Shown: positions 36,070 to 46,296 of the stretch, piece by piece | Layout of the letters: each line of letters starts with the position of its first letter | Position numbering within the stretch: position 1 is the stretch's first letter | Source of the DNA: Pseudoclavibacter chungangensis | Lineage (GTDB): Bacteria; Actinomycetota; Actinomycetes; Actinomycetales; Microbacteriaceae | DNA length: 64,000 nucleotides | NCBI RefSeq assembly: GCF_013410545.1 | Contig: NZ_JACCFV010000001.1 | Coordinates: 372,001 to 436,000, forward strand | Direction of reading: 5' to 3' | Position numbers and translations under genes: made by a program | Notes under the pieces: model-generated | Database searches by the model: none | Seen by the model: the letters and a program-made list of their open reading frames with translations, nothing else | Told to the model about the DNA's origin: nothing

Positions 36070-37923
36070 ATGAAGACCCGCGCCCTCGTCCCGCTCATCG
36101 CCGCCGCAGACGCCGTGCTGGCGACGCTCGTCGGCGCCGGGATCCCATTCCTCGCCGCCCTCGTGGTGTGGCTCTCGCAGGGCGCGGTCGGCGACGCGAG
36201 CACCGTCCTGCGCGCGGGCGCGGCGGTCTGGGCGCTCTCCCTCGGCGGCAGCGTCGACGTGACGCTCGACCCGGTCTGGCTCGGACTCGGGACCGTCGCA
36301 CCGGTCGTCTTCGCGATCGCGTTCGCGCCGCTCGGCCTCACACTCGTCACCGTCGTCGCCGGCCTGCTCGCGGGATCCCGCCTCCGGGAGGGGACGGGGG
36401 CGTGGCTCGCCGCGCTCGTCGGTGTCGTCGCCTTCGCGATCTCGTCGGCCGTCGTCGCGTCGCTCGCCTCGAGCCCGGTCGGCTCCGTCGACGTCGTGCG
36501 CACCGCCGCCCTCGGCACGCTCCTCTACGCGCTCGCCGTGCTCGTGGGGGCGCGCGCGTGGGACTGGGAAGAACTCGATCCGCTCCGGGATGCCCTGCGG
36601 CCCGGCGGTGCGGCGGTGCTCGGCGGGGTCGTGCACGGCGCGCTCGTGATGCTCCTCGCGCTCGGCGCACTCGCGGTCGTGGTCCTCGCGATCGCGCTCG
36701 TGATCGGTCTCGGTCGCGTGCTCGCGGTGTTCGAATCGTTGCACCTCGATGTCGCGGGCGCGATCACGATGGGGGTCGCCCAGTTCGCGGTGCTGCCGAA
36801 CGCGATCGTGTGGACGGCCGCGTGGCTGCTCGGGCCCGGCTTCGAGATCGGCACCGGCTCGCACGTCGCGCCGACGGGCACCGCGGTCGCACCGATGCCA
36901 CTCGTCCCGCTCCTCGGCGCGCTCCCGGAACACGTACCGGGCATCGCGATCGCGGTCGTCGCGCTCCCCGTCGCGTGCGGGGTCGCGGGGGCGATCGCGA
37001 TGCGTCGGCACCCCGCTGCGTCGGCGTACGCCGACGGTTGGACACGGGCCGTCGTGCCGCTGTTCGCGGCGCTCGTCGCCGCGGTCGCGTGCGCGCTGCT
37101 CGCCGTCGCCTCGGGCGGTCCGGTCGGGCCGGGCCGGCTCGTGGCGGTCGGACCGAACGCGGCGTGGGTGCTGCTGCTCGCGTTCGTCACCTTCGGGACG
37201 GGGGCGCTCGTGGGCGCGTATCTGCCCCTCGCCGAGGACACCGAGGCGGCTGCCGTGGCCGGACGCCGGACCACCGCCGACCGCTCGGGGGGCACGGCCG
37301 ACACGAACCGGCGCACGGCGAGGACGCCCGCCGAGAGCGGTTCGGGCCGTCCCCGGTCCGGTGCGAGCGGGCGTGGCGAGGCAACGGGCGACACCGGCGA
37401 GGGCGTCCGCCGTGGTGCACCGGATCGCGTCCGCGCCGACGACGGCACGGGCACGGGCGGCCGTACGGGCACGGGCGGCCGCACCACCCCGGGAAGCCGG
37501 GGCGGGACGAGCAGTCGGAGCGCACCCGGGGGCCGGACCGGGTCGGGAAGCCGGACCGGCGGAACCGACAGGACCGACAGGACCGACAAGAGCGACAGGA
37601 CCGACAGGACCGACAGGGCCGACAGGACGGGCCGTGCGGGACGATCCGGCCGCGGCGTGACGGACGACCGGACCGCTTCGGCGCCACGAATCGGCTCGCG
37701 TGACGGTGCAGGTGCGGCGGGACGCGCGCGTTCGTCGGAGGCCACTCGTCCGTCGCGCGACGGTGACGAGCGCGGCGGGGGGACACGCGATCTCGGCGCG
37801 AGCCGGACGGCGGCCGAGCGCGCCACCTCGACGCGCACGAAGCGCCCCCGCCACACGCCGCTCGACGACGGCGAGCCCGACATCTATGCCGGGATCGACC
37901 CGCTCGCCGACGATCCGGATTGA
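36070..37923 (+). CDS. DUF6350/PerM-like membrane protein with repeat tail
   Basis: A 617-residue integral membrane protein with about ten hydrophobic helices over the first 395 residues (from LVPLIAAADAVLATLVGAGI to LVAVGPNAAWVLLLAFVTFG) and a polar tail of 220 residues. It matches the actinobacterial family that includes mycobacterial PerM, linked there to cell division and stress persistence; the position between sucCD and purN-purH is the same as in Mycobacterium tuberculosis. The tail is Arg/Gly/Thr/Asp-rich with GTGGRTGTGGRT and a run of TDR units and is probably disordered in the cytoplasm. The ATG at 36070 was preferred to a GTG at 35980, which would overlap the terminator. Confidence 0.8.
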   Translation: MKTRALVPLIAAADAVLATLVGAGIPFLAALVVWLSQGAVGDASTVLRAGAAVWALSLGGSVDVTLDPVWLGLGTVAPVVFAIAFAPLGLTLVTVVAGLLAGSRLREGTGAWLAALVGVVAFAISSAVVASLASSPVGSVDVVRTAALGTLLYALAVLVGARAWDWEELDPLRDALRPGGAAVLGGVVHGALVMLLALGALAVVVLAIALVIGLGRVLAVFESLHLDVAGAITMGVAQFAVLPNAIVWTAAWLLGPGFEIGTGSHVAPTGTAVAPMPLVPLLGALPEHVPGIAIAVVALPVACGVAGAIAMRRHPAASAYADGWTRAVVPLFAALVAAVACALLAVASGGPVGPGRLVAVGPNAAWVLLLAFVTFGTGALVGAYLPLAEDTEAAAVAGRRTTADRSGGTADTNRRTARTPAESGSGRPRSGASGRGEATGDTGEGVRRGAPDRVRADDGTGTGGRTGTGGRTTPGSRGGTSSRSAPGGRTGSGSRTGGTDRTDRTDKSDRTDRTDRADRTGRAGRSGRGVTDDRTASAPRIGSRDGAGAAGRARSSEATRPSRDGDERGGGTRDLGASRTAAERATSTRTKRPRHTPLDDGEPDIYAGIDPLADDPD

Positions 37924-37951
37924 CCTCACCGCCGCTCCGCGCGCGCCGCGA

Positions 37952-37957
37952 TAGACT
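37952..37957 (+). promoter_or_regulatory. Leaderless -10 box of purNH (TAGACT)
   Basis: TAGACT, 6 bases, then the GTG at 37964. Confidence 0.55.
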
Positions 37958-37963
37958 CGTCCG

Positions 37964-38677
37964 GTGCAGAAGCTCGTCGTCCTGATCTCCGGCGCGGGCT
38001 CGAACCTCGAAGCCCTCCTCGAGGAACTCGACGCGTCGCGTCGCTCGTCCGAGCCGATCGACGCCGAGGTCGTCGCGATCGGTGCCGACACGCCGTGCGA
38101 CGGACTCGCGCTCGCCGAGCGCTTCGGGATCCCGAGTTTCGTCGTCCGTCCCCGCGAGTTCGAGGACCGGGCCGCCTGGGGCGACGCCCTGCTCGAGCGC
38201 ATCCGCTCGTACGAGCCGGACCTCACGATCCTGTCCGGGTTCATGCGCCTCGTGCCGCCGCGCGTCGTCGCGGCGCTCTCGCCCGCGCTGCTCAACACCC
38301 ACCCCGCGTACCTGCCCGAGTTCCCCGGAGCCCATGCCGTCCGCGACGCGCTCGCGGCGGGCGCGAGCCGCACGGGCGCGTCGCTCATCGTCGTCGACGA
38401 CGGCGTCGACACGGGGCCCGTCGTCGCCCGCACGCGCATCGATGTGCGCGCCGACGACACCGAGGCCACGCTGCACGCCCGCATCAAGGTCGCGGAACGG
38501 CGCCTGCTCGCGGACGCCGTCCGCCGCATCGCCGCGGGTGACCTCGATCTCGCCACGCTCGCCGCCGAGCCCGCCGACGCCGCCGAGCCCGCCGATCGCG
38601 AACCGACCGAGCGGGCCGTCACCGACCACGCCGCCCCCGAACCGACCCCGACCGCCGAGGAGCATCCGACCGCATGA
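37964..38677 (+). CDS. purN: Phosphoribosylglycinamide formyltransferase
   Basis: The third step of purine synthesis: transfer of a formyl group from 10-formyl-THF to GAR. The 237 residues include [19 protein letters not shown] at the start, the catalytic Asn and His in [18 protein letters not shown] and the Asp in [13 protein letters not shown]. The family is usually 190-210 residues; here about 35 extra Pro, Glu and Ala-rich residues close the protein. The GTG sits 6 nt after TAGACT. Overlaps purH by 4 bases (ATGA), so the two are translationally coupled. Confidence 0.93.
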   Translation: MQKLVVLISGAGSNLEALLEELDASRRSSEPIDAEVVAIGADTPCDGLALAERFGIPSFVVRPREFEDRAAWGDALLERIRSYEPDLTILSGFMRLVPPRVVAALSPALLNTHPAYLPEFPGAHAVRDALAAGASRTGASLIVVDDGVDTGPVVARTRIDVRADDTEATLHARIKVAERRLLADAVRRIAAGDLDLATLAAEPADAAEPADREPTERAVTDHAAPEPTPTAEEHPTA

Positions 38678-40308
38678 GCGCCCCCGCCGCACGCACACCC
38701 GATCACGACCGCGACCGGGTCCGCATCCGTCGTGCCCTCGTCTCCGTGAGCGACAAGACCGGCCTCGTCGAACTCGCGGCGGCACTCGCCGGCGACGGGG
38801 TCGAGATCGTCTCGACGGGCTCGACAGCCCAGACCATCCGGGACGCGGGCCTCGACGTGACCGACGTGTCGGCCGTCACGGGCTTCCCCGAGTCGCTCGG
38901 TGGCCGCGTCAAGACGCTGCACCCCGCCGTGCACGCCGGCATCCTCGCCGATCTGCGCTTCGACGACCACGTCGCCCAGCTCGACGAGCTCGGCATCGCG
39001 CCGTTCGAGCTCGTCGTCGTGAACCTCTACCCGTTCGTCGAGACCGTCGCCTCCGGTGCGGCCGCGCCGGACGTCGTCGAGCAGATCGACATCGGTGGGC
39101 CCGCGCTCGTGCGTGCCTCGGCGAAGAACCACGCGAACGTCGCGATCGTCGTCGACCCCGCGCGCTACCCGCAGCTCATCGAGTCGCTCACGGCAGGCGG
39201 CACGGTGCTCGCCGAGCGTCGCTCGCTCGCGGCCGAGGCGTTCGCGCACACCGCCGCGTACGACACGGCCGTCGCGGCCTGGTTCGCCGACGCGGAGCGG
39301 GACGCCGACGCATCCGGCGCCCCCGACCCCGCGACACCGGACCTGCCCGAGCACCTCGAGGTCGCGTTCGAGCGTCTCGCGCAACTGCGGTACGGCGAGA
39401 ACTCGCACCAGCGGGCGGCACTCTACGGACGCCCCGAGGGGCGCGGCATCGCGCAGGCGACGCAGCTGCACGGCAAGGAGATGTCGTACAACAACTACGT
39501 CGACGCCGACGCCGCCGTGCGCGCCGCATTCGATTTCGACGCACCCGCCGTGGCGGTCATCAAGCACGCGAACCCCTGCGGCATCGCGATCGCGCCCGCG
39601 GGCTTCACGGGCGGCGCGGCGATCGCCGAGGCACACCGGCGCGCCCACGCGACCGACCCGACGAGCGCGTACGGCGGCGTCATCGCCGCGAACCGCCCCG
39701 TGTCGCTCGAGATGGCCGAGACCGTCGCCGACATCTTCACCGAGGTCGTCGTCGCGCCCGCGTTCGAGCCCGCGGCGCTCGAGGTGCTCTCGCGCAAGAA
39801 GAACATCCGCCTCCTGCAGCTTCCCGAGGGCTACGAGCGCGAGGCCACCGAGCTGCGACAGGTGTCGGGCGGTGCGCTCCTGCAGACCGGCGACGCGTTC
39901 GCGCGCTCGACGGGCATCTCGACCGACTGGACGCTCGTCGCGGGCGAACCGGCCGACGACGACGTGCTGCGCGACCTCGAGTTCGCGTGGGTCGCGTGCC
40001 GGTCCGTGAAGTCGAACGCGATCCTCCTCGCGCACGACGGCGCCGCCGTCGGCGTCGGGATGGGGCAGGTCAACCGCGTCGACTCGTGCCACCTCGCCGT
40101 CACGCGCGCGGGTGACCGCGCGGCGGGCTCCGTCGCGGCGTCCGACGCGTTCTTCCCCTTCGCCGACGGGCTCCAGGTGCTGCTCGACGCCGGCGTGCGA
40201 GCCGTCGTCCAGCCGGGCGGGTCCGTGCGCGACAGCGAGGTCATCGAGGCCGCACAGGCGGCCGGTGTCACGATGTACACGACCGGCGAGCGCCACTTCG
40301 CCCACTGA
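38674..40308 (+). CDS. purH: Bifunctional AICAR formyltransferase/IMP cyclohydrolase
   Basis: The final two steps to IMP. The 544 residues contain the N-terminal MGS-like cyclohydrolase domain ([42 protein letters not shown]) and the C-terminal transformylase domain ([37 protein letters not shown], with the terminal [10 protein letters not shown]). Length and motifs are complete. Its product IMP is the substrate of guaB at 1339. A GC-rich hairpin follows the stop. Confidence 0.95.
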   Translation: MSAPAARTPDHDRDRVRIRRALVSVSDKTGLVELAAALAGDGVEIVSTGSTAQTIRDAGLDVTDVSAVTGFPESLGGRVKTLHPAVHAGILADLRFDDHVAQLDELGIAPFELVVVNLYPFVETVASGAAAPDVVEQIDIGGPALVRASAKNHANVAIVVDPARYPQLIESLTAGGTVLAERRSLAAEAFAHTAAYDTAVAAWFADAERDADASGAPDPATPDLPEHLEVAFERLAQLRYGENSHQRAALYGRPEGRGIAQATQLHGKEMSYNNYVDADAAVRAAFDFDAPAVAVIKHANPCGIAIAPAGFTGGAAIAEAHRRAHATDPTSAYGGVIAANRPVSLEMAETVADIFTEVVVAPAFEPAALEVLSRKKNIRLLQLPEGYEREATELRQVSGGALLQTGDAFARSTGISTDWTLVAGEPADDDVLRDLEFAWVACRSVKSNAILLAHDGAAVGVGMGQVNRVDSCHLAVTRAGDRAAGSVAASDAFFPFADGLQVLLDAGVRAVVQPGGSVRDSEVIEAAQAAGVTMYTTGERHFAH

Positions 40309-40310
40309 GG

Positions 40311-40337
40311 GGGCGCGCGTCACACCACGTCGCGCCC
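40311..40337 (+). terminator. Candidate hairpin after purH
   Basis: GGGCGCG and CGCGCCC arms (7 bp) with a 13-base loop directly after the purH stop; modest strength. Confidence 0.35.
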
Positions 40338-40410
40338 ACTCCACCCCGCGCGGCCACACATGCTGCCGCGCCAGCGAACCGCACACGACCTCGAAGCGAG
40401 AACGAACCGA

Positions 40411-41754
40411 ATGACGAGCGACCAGTCCGCCGAGCCAGCCGCCACCGAGACGACGGACGCCACGACACGGGCGGCGGACACGGGCGGCGGCGAAACGTGG
40501 CGCGAGCGCCTCAACGCGACGCTCGTCGCATCCGTCTCCATCGCGGTGCTGACGCTCGTGCTGACGCTCGTGCGCATGAACGAGCGGGACCTCACGTTCA
40601 CGCTCTCGGCGCTCGACACGTTCCTGCAGGCGCTCGGCATCTACGCGTTGCCCGCGACCGTGCTCATGCTCGTTCTCATCATCGGCGGCACGCTCGGCGC
40701 GTTCCGCAACTGGTTCCTCGCGGGCCTCGCGGGCTTCGTCGGTGGCCTCCTCGGCGGCGTGCTCGGCTACGTCCAGCAGATCGTGTCGCAGGGCGGGATC
40801 GAGTTCTCCGGCCAGGTGTGGTCGATCATCTTCCTCGAGTTCTTCGGCAACAACTTCGCGTTCCTCGCGATCGCGACGATCCTGAGCGGCGTGCTCGGCC
40901 CGATCCTCACGCGTCAGGCCGTTCGACGACTCCTCGGCGGCGACGGCGGGAGCATCGCGCTCGACGACCCGCGCCGCTTCAGCGAGGCCGTCGACAAGGT
41001 CGCGCTCGTGCGGATTCCCGCGGCGAACCTCGACGAGGCGCAGCTCACGCACATCGATCGCGAGCCGGTCGACCGCGATCGGGCCGCCGAGCAGTGGGAG
41101 AGCTACGTCGAACTGCTCGAGCAGTACGGCTGGGAGACCCGCGAGGTCGCGGCGGCCGAGACGATGGCGGACTCCGTGTTCACCGAGGACCAGGTCGTCA
41201 TGATCGGTGAGGTCGCCGTCCTGGCACGCTCCGGCTCACCGGAGCGTCGCGCCGAGCAGCCCGGCGTGCGTGCCGCGCTCGCCGACTCCGGTCTCGTGGT
41301 CGAGGAGATCGAGGCGCCCGCGACGCTGGACGGTGGCGATGTGCTCCTCGTCGGCGACACCGTGTACGTGGGGTCGTCGTCCCGCACGAACGGCGACGGG
41401 ATCGCGGCGCTCCGCCGCATCGTCGGCGCGCTCGGCTACCGCGTGGTCGCCGTCCCGGTCGCGGGTGCCCTGCACCTCAAGACGGTCGCGACCGCGCTCC
41501 CGGACGGCACGATCCTCGCATGGACCGACGGGGTGCCCGATCTGTCGCTCCTCGGGCGGGTCATCGCGGTGCCCGAGGCCGCCGGCGCATCGGTCCTGCC
41601 GCTCGACGGCGAGACGGTGCTCGTGTCGGCCGCCGCCCCGAAGACGCAGCAGCTCGTCGCCCGCCTCGGCTATCGCGTCGAGAGCCTCGACGTGTCCGAG
41701 TTCGAGAAGCTCGAGGGCGGGGTCACCTGCCTCTCGGCGCGCGTGTTCGGCTGA
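40411..41754 (+). CDS. Fusion of a four-helix membrane domain with a DDAH-like hydrolase
   Basis: A 447-residue protein. Residues 1-35 are polar; four hydrophobic segments follow (about 38-54, 71-96, 101-125, 137-165), then a soluble domain from about residue 196. That domain has the dimethylarginine dimethylaminohydrolase layout: ALVRIPAANLDEAQLTH, LDGGDVLLVGDTVYVG with SSRTNGDG, His355 in ALHLKTVATALPDG and Cys440 in GGVTCLSARVF. The guanidine-modifying family includes DDAH and arginine deiminase; methylarginine hydrolysis to citrulline is the best guess. The catalytic His and Cys are present, so activity is plausible. No transport gene adjoins. The enzyme would sit at the inner face of the membrane if the N-terminus is inside. 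Confidence 0.78.
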   Translation: MTSDQSAEPAATETTDATTRAADTGGGETWRERLNATLVASVSIAVLTLVLTLVRMNERDLTFTLSALDTFLQALGIYALPATVLMLVLIIGGTLGAFRNWFLAGLAGFVGGLLGGVLGYVQQIVSQGGIEFSGQVWSIIFLEFFGNNFAFLAIATILSGVLGPILTRQAVRRLLGGDGGSIALDDPRRFSEAVDKVALVRIPAANLDEAQLTHIDREPVDRDRAAEQWESYVELLEQYGWETREVAAAETMADSVFTEDQVVMIGEVAVLARSGSPERRAEQPGVRAALADSGLVVEEIEAPATLDGGDVLLVGDTVYVGSSSRTNGDGIAALRRIVGALGYRVVAVPVAGALHLKTVATALPDGTILAWTDGVPDLSLLGRVIAVPEAAGASVLPLDGETVLVSAAAPKTQQLVARLGYRVESLDVSEFEKLEGGVTCLSARVFG

Positions 41755-41757
41755 CCC

Positions 41758-41821
41758 GTCGACACGTGCCGACCGTCGACACGTGCCGACCGCCGACACG
41801 TGCCGACCGCCGACAGCGGCC
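41758..41821. repeat. 17-bp tandem repeat, about 3.7 copies
   Basis: Units GTCGACACGTGCCGACC (41758-41774, 41775-41791), GCCGACACGTGCCGACC (41792-41808) and a partial fourth (41809-41821). Each full unit contains CACGTG. It lies between the stops of two convergent genes. Confidence 0.8.
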
Positions 41822-41868
41822 GCCCATCGGCGTGGGGGAGCTGCAGGCGGGATCGGCCGCGTCGCGCG

Positions 41869-42324
41869 TCAGGCGAGCGTGCGGGAGCCGATGACCTCGC
41901 CGTACTGCGTCTCGCCGACGAGTTCGAAGCCGACCGCACGGAAGAACTCGCCCGGCCCGAGGTCGCCCTCCTCCCAGATGGCGGTGACGCGCTCGAAGCC
42001 TCGAGCACGCGCCTCGGTCGCCACCGACTCCACGGCGAACGCGCCGATGCCCTGGCGCTGGTGGTCGGCGTCGACGTTCATGCGCAGGATCGTGGCGTTG
42101 TAGAGCGGGTTCTTCGCGTCGGCGTCGAAGTTCCCCATGATGAATCCCACGACCGTGTCCTCGAGAACGACGACGCGCGGCCACATGGTGTCCTGGTTGA
42201 CGTACGCCTCGGCGATGGATTCCGAGACGGGGGTCACGAAGGCGTCCTGACCGGGCTTGAGGGTCAGGGTGTTCGCGGCGACCACGTTGTTCGCCGACAG
42301 CTCTTCAAGTCGCAGCTCGCTCAT
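41869..42324 (-). CDS. GNAT-family N-acetyltransferase
   Basis: A 151-residue acetyltransferase. The acetyl-CoA-binding motif is seen in RMNVDADHQRQGIGAFAVES, followed by GFERVTAIWEEGDLGPGEFF and the FRAVGFELVGETQYGE C-terminal strand typical of small GNAT proteins related to polyamine acetyltransferases. Substrate unknown. The ATG at 42324 has TATGGT 7 nt upstream on the minus strand and no ribosome site, so a leaderless message is likely. Divergent from mdh. Confidence 0.85.
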   Translation of the reverse strand: MSELRLEELSANNVVAANTLTLKPGQDAFVTPVSESIAEAYVNQDTMWPRVVVLEDTVVGFIMGNFDADAKNPLYNATILRMNVDADHQRQGIGAFAVESVATEARARGFERVTAIWEEGDLGPGEFFRAVGFELVGETQYGEVIGSRTLA

Positions 42325-42331
42325 GCTCCGC

Positions 42332-42337
42332 ACCATA
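42332..42337 (-). promoter_or_regulatory. Leaderless -10 box of the GNAT gene (TATGGT)
   Basis: Minus-strand TATGGT, 7 bases, then the ATG at 42324. Confidence 0.5.
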
Positions 42338-42429
42338 GCGTCTGAACACGCCCATCGGCTGTGATCGATGTATGCGTCCGTGATGGACGTCCGGCGCCGT
42401 CCCGGACGCGTGAGCGGTCGCGCCGGTAG

Positions 42430-43476
<1,047 letters not shown>

Positions 43477-43535
43477 GAGGCGCACGTTCCCTCCAGAACC
43501 CGAGGCGCCACGGCGCCGGACACCGTGAGGTCAGC

Positions 43536-45548
43536 ATGAACGAGGAGCCCATCCGCCGAAGCCTGGAGGCGGTGATCCGTGACGACGGCCGCGGCGAGAT
43601 CCGCGACGAGGCGAGACTCGAGCCGCTCGAGGCCGGCGACGCCGACGAGCTGCGTGCGCTCGTCATCCAGCGCACGATGTCGATCGCCGGCGAGGCGGGC
43701 GGTCCGGTCCGCCTCCGGACGGTCGATGTCGACGGGGTGTATCCGCTCATCGTGTTCCCCGACGGGGACATCGCCGAGGAGGGCGGCGTCGAACCGCTCC
43801 AGGAGGGCGAGCAGGTGCTCCGTTCGGACACGGCCGCGCTCCAGCAGGTGCCCGCGGCGGCCGACGGTGGGTACGCGAGCGAGTACGGGACGGCACCGGA
43901 GTCGGCGGCAGTGGCCACGGAGCGGGTGCACGAGACCATCTCGCTGCCCCGTGAGGGCATGATGAGCGACTTCGTCGTCGACGACGCAGCGGTCGCCGTC
44001 GCGGTGCCCGAGCCGACGACGGCTCCCGTCGAGAAGTCGGCCGACGACGTGGACGACTTCCACGACGAGGGACTCGATCACGGCTTCGACGACATCGACG
44101 AGTTCGACGGCATCGACGACGCGGCGGATGCGCCGGCCGCACGGGCCGCGAGCGGAGTTCCGGCAGCGGGGTTCGTGCCGCCGACCGGATTCGCCCCACC
44201 CGCGGGGTTCGTCCCGCAGCCCGGCGCCGGAGCGCCGGCGCAGTCCGACACCGCCACGGTGGAGGCGCCGACCTTCGCCGGTGCCTCGCGTGGTGACCGG
44301 ACCGCCGAACCGCTCGCGGATGCGAGCGCCGTCGCGACGGGCCCGACTCCCGTCGTGGCCGGACGCACGCCCGGGGCCGGCGCCGACCAGCACGGCGCAC
44401 GCCCAGGGGCCCACACGGGCCAGGTGGCCCCGGTCGCGGTCGAACCGGCCGCGGAGCCTCCGGTCGAGTGGGCGCCGAGCTTCCCGCGTGGACGTCGGGG
44501 CGCACCGCAGGCCGCCGAGCCCCGGCCCGACGCGGGCACGGGCGTCGCCCCCATGCCGTCGGGCGCGCCCACGCCGGTCGATCCGACCGGTTGCGGTGGG
44601 CACCGCCGCGCGGGCGTGCCGACGCTCGACGACTTCCTCGCCGAGAAGACGACGTGCCAGAACGCGCCGGCCGAGTACGGCTGGCGGGGCGCGCTCCGCA
44701 GGTCGACGGGCGGGCTCCTGAAGCTCTCGCCGGGTCAGCGCGAGCGCATCGAGCGCGAGGAGGTCGCCCTCATCGCGCGGCCGCTCGACGGCCCGAAGTC
44801 GATCGTGGTCGTCAACCCGAAGGGTGGCGCCCACAAGACCACGGCGACGCTCATGATCGCCGCGGCGTTCGGTCTCCACCGCGGCGGTTACACGCTCGCG
44901 TGGGACAACAACGAGACCCGCGGGACGCTCGGCTGGCGATCGCACCCCGGTGTGCACTCGCGGACCGCCGTCGACCTGCTCCGCCAGCTCACGCACTTCG
45001 AGATCTCGGGCGGCGCGACGATCGCGGACATCGACCGGTTCGTGCGCAACCAGGCGGACGCGAAGTTCGACGTGCTCGCGTCCGACGACGACGCGGCGAG
45101 CGCGGCGATCATCGACGCCGAGGCGTTCTCGCGCCTGCATCGCACCCTCTCGCGCTTCTACCGTGTGCTCGTGATCGACACGGGCAACAACATGCGGGCG
45201 AGCAACTGGGAGGCGGCGCTCGACGTCGCCGATCAGCTCGTCATCGTGTCGACGGCGCGTGAGGACACGGCGGCCTCGGCCGCGTGGCTCGCGGACGGTC
45301 TGCGCGAACGCGGCCACGCCGACAAGCTCGCGAACGCGGTCACGATCCTCTCGAGCCCCTCCACGAAGGAGGACCCGAAGCTCACGGACCGGCTCCGGCA
45401 GCACTTCGCGCAGCTCACTCGCGCGGTCGTGGAGGTGCCGTTCGACCAGCAGTTCGTCGGTGGCGGCGAGCTCGACATCCCCAACCTGCGTCCCGAGACG
45501 CGCGACGCGTGGCGGCACGCGGCCGCCGTCATCGCCGAAGCCCTCTGA
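43536..45548 (+). CDS. MinD/ParA-like ATPase with long disordered middle region
   Basis: A 670-residue protein with three parts. Residues 1-90 form a compact acidic domain (RRSLEAVIRDDGRGEIRD, VRLRTVDVDGVYPLIVFPDG); 91-370 are low-complexity Ala/Pro/Gly/Asp; 420-670 are a P-loop ATPase of the MinD/ParA class. The deviant Walker A is NPKGGAHKTTATLMIAAAFG (K429-T436), with histidine in place of the usual glycine. Walker B-like VLVIDTGNNMRASNW and a later VSTAREDTAASAAWL match the fold. Similar architecture occurs in ESX-linked ATPases, but no secretion genes are here. GTGAGGT precedes the ATG. Function unknown; a role in positioning or secretion is conceivable. Confidence 0.7.
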   Translation: MNEEPIRRSLEAVIRDDGRGEIRDEARLEPLEAGDADELRALVIQRTMSIAGEAGGPVRLRTVDVDGVYPLIVFPDGDIAEEGGVEPLQEGEQVLRSDTAALQQVPAAADGGYASEYGTAPESAAVATERVHETISLPREGMMSDFVVDDAAVAVAVPEPTTAPVEKSADDVDDFHDEGLDHGFDDIDEFDGIDDAADAPAARAASGVPAAGFVPPTGFAPPAGFVPQPGAGAPAQSDTATVEAPTFAGASRGDRTAEPLADASAVATGPTPVVAGRTPGAGADQHGARPGAHTGQVAPVAVEPAAEPPVEWAPSFPRGRRGAPQAAEPRPDAGTGVAPMPSGAPTPVDPTGCGGHRRAGVPTLDDFLAEKTTCQNAPAEYGWRGALRRSTGGLLKLSPGQRERIEREEVALIARPLDGPKSIVVVNPKGGAHKTTATLMIAAAFGLHRGGYTLAWDNNETRGTLGWRSHPGVHSRTAVDLLRQLTHFEISGGATIADIDRFVRNQADAKFDVLASDDDAASAAIIDAEAFSRLHRTLSRFYRVLVIDTGNNMRASNWEAALDVADQLVIVSTAREDTAASAAWLADGLRERGHADKLANAVTILSSPSTKEDPKLTDRLRQHFAQLTRAVVEVPFDQQFVGGGELDIPNLRPETRDAWRHAAAVIAEAL

Positions 45549-45663
45549 CGCGGTGCGCCGCCCAGCCATGGGCGGCCGCCTCGCGGGGAGACGCATCGAC
45601 GAGCAGCGACACGCCCGGGACTCGTCCCGTGAACCGGAACCCGGGAAACGCGCAACGACGGAT

Positions 45664-46296
45664 GTGACCACCGACAGCGACATCATCAGGCGATCGCTGC
45701 AGCACCCGCCGCGGTTCGGCGAGCTGTTCGAACGCCACGCCGAGTCGATCGCGGCGTACGCGACGTCACGTGTCGGTGTCGGCGCGGCGGACGACGTACT
45801 GAGCGAGACCTTCCTCGTCGCCTTCGAGCGACGCGAACGCTTCGACCACGCGTGGTCGAGCGCGAGGCCGTGGTTGTTCGGCATCGCGACGCGACTCATC
45901 CGCAAGCACCGCGCTCGTGAGGCGCAGCAGTGGCGTGCCTGGGAGGCGGGGGCCGCCGCGGCCGTCGCCGGGGAGTCCGGCATCGAGTCGGTCGGCAGCA
46001 GGGTCGATGCCTGGGCACGGGTGCGCGATCTCGCACCCGAGATCGCACGGCTGTCGGCGCGCGACCGCGCCACGCTCCTGCTCTATGCGTGGGGTGATCT
46101 CAGCTACCAGGAGGTTGCTGCGGCCGTCGGCGTTCCCGTCGGAACGGTGCGCTCGCGCCTCAATGGTGTCCGCAAACGGCTCGGCGAGGCCGGGCCCGAG
46201 TACGACGAGTGGCGCATCGACGGGCCGGGACGGCGAACCGCCGACGCCGAGGGGCCGAGCAGGGACCGAGAGGAACAGGGAACATGGATTCGTTGA
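45664..46296 (+). CDS. ECF-type RNA polymerase sigma factor
   Basis: A 210-residue sigma-70 family regulator. Region 2 reads FGELFERHAESIAAYATSRV and LSETFLVAFERRERFD...ARPWLFGIATRLIRKHR, and region 4 LSARDRATLLLYAWGDLSYQ with EVAAAVGVPVGTVRSRLNGVRKRL as the helix-turn-helix. It directs transcription of a specific gene set, likely including the linked downstream genes. The GTG at 45664 fits typical length; an in-frame ATG at 45568 would add 32 unlike residues. It overlaps the next gene by 13 bases, the usual arrangement with a regulatory partner. Confidence 0.88.
   Translation: MTTDSDIIRRSLQHPPRFGELFERHAESIAAYATSRVGVGAADDVLSETFLVAFERRERFDHAWSSARPWLFGIATRLIRKHRAREAQQWRAWEAGAAAAVAGESGIESVGSRVDAWARVRDLAPEIARLSARDRATLLLYAWGDLSYQEVAAAVGVPVGTVRSRLNGVRKRLGEAGPEYDEWRIDGPGRRTADAEGPSRDREEQGTWIR

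Noticed and set aside
35899..41052. Open frame of 1717 codons on the minus strand
   Set aside because: It runs antisense across perM, purN, purH and part of the DDAH fusion, all of which have clear motifs. Its composition is typical of a shadow frame, and it crosses the sucCD hairpin.
41757..41821. CRISPR array
   Set aside because: The repeats are directly tandem with no spacers, and no cas gene is in the window.
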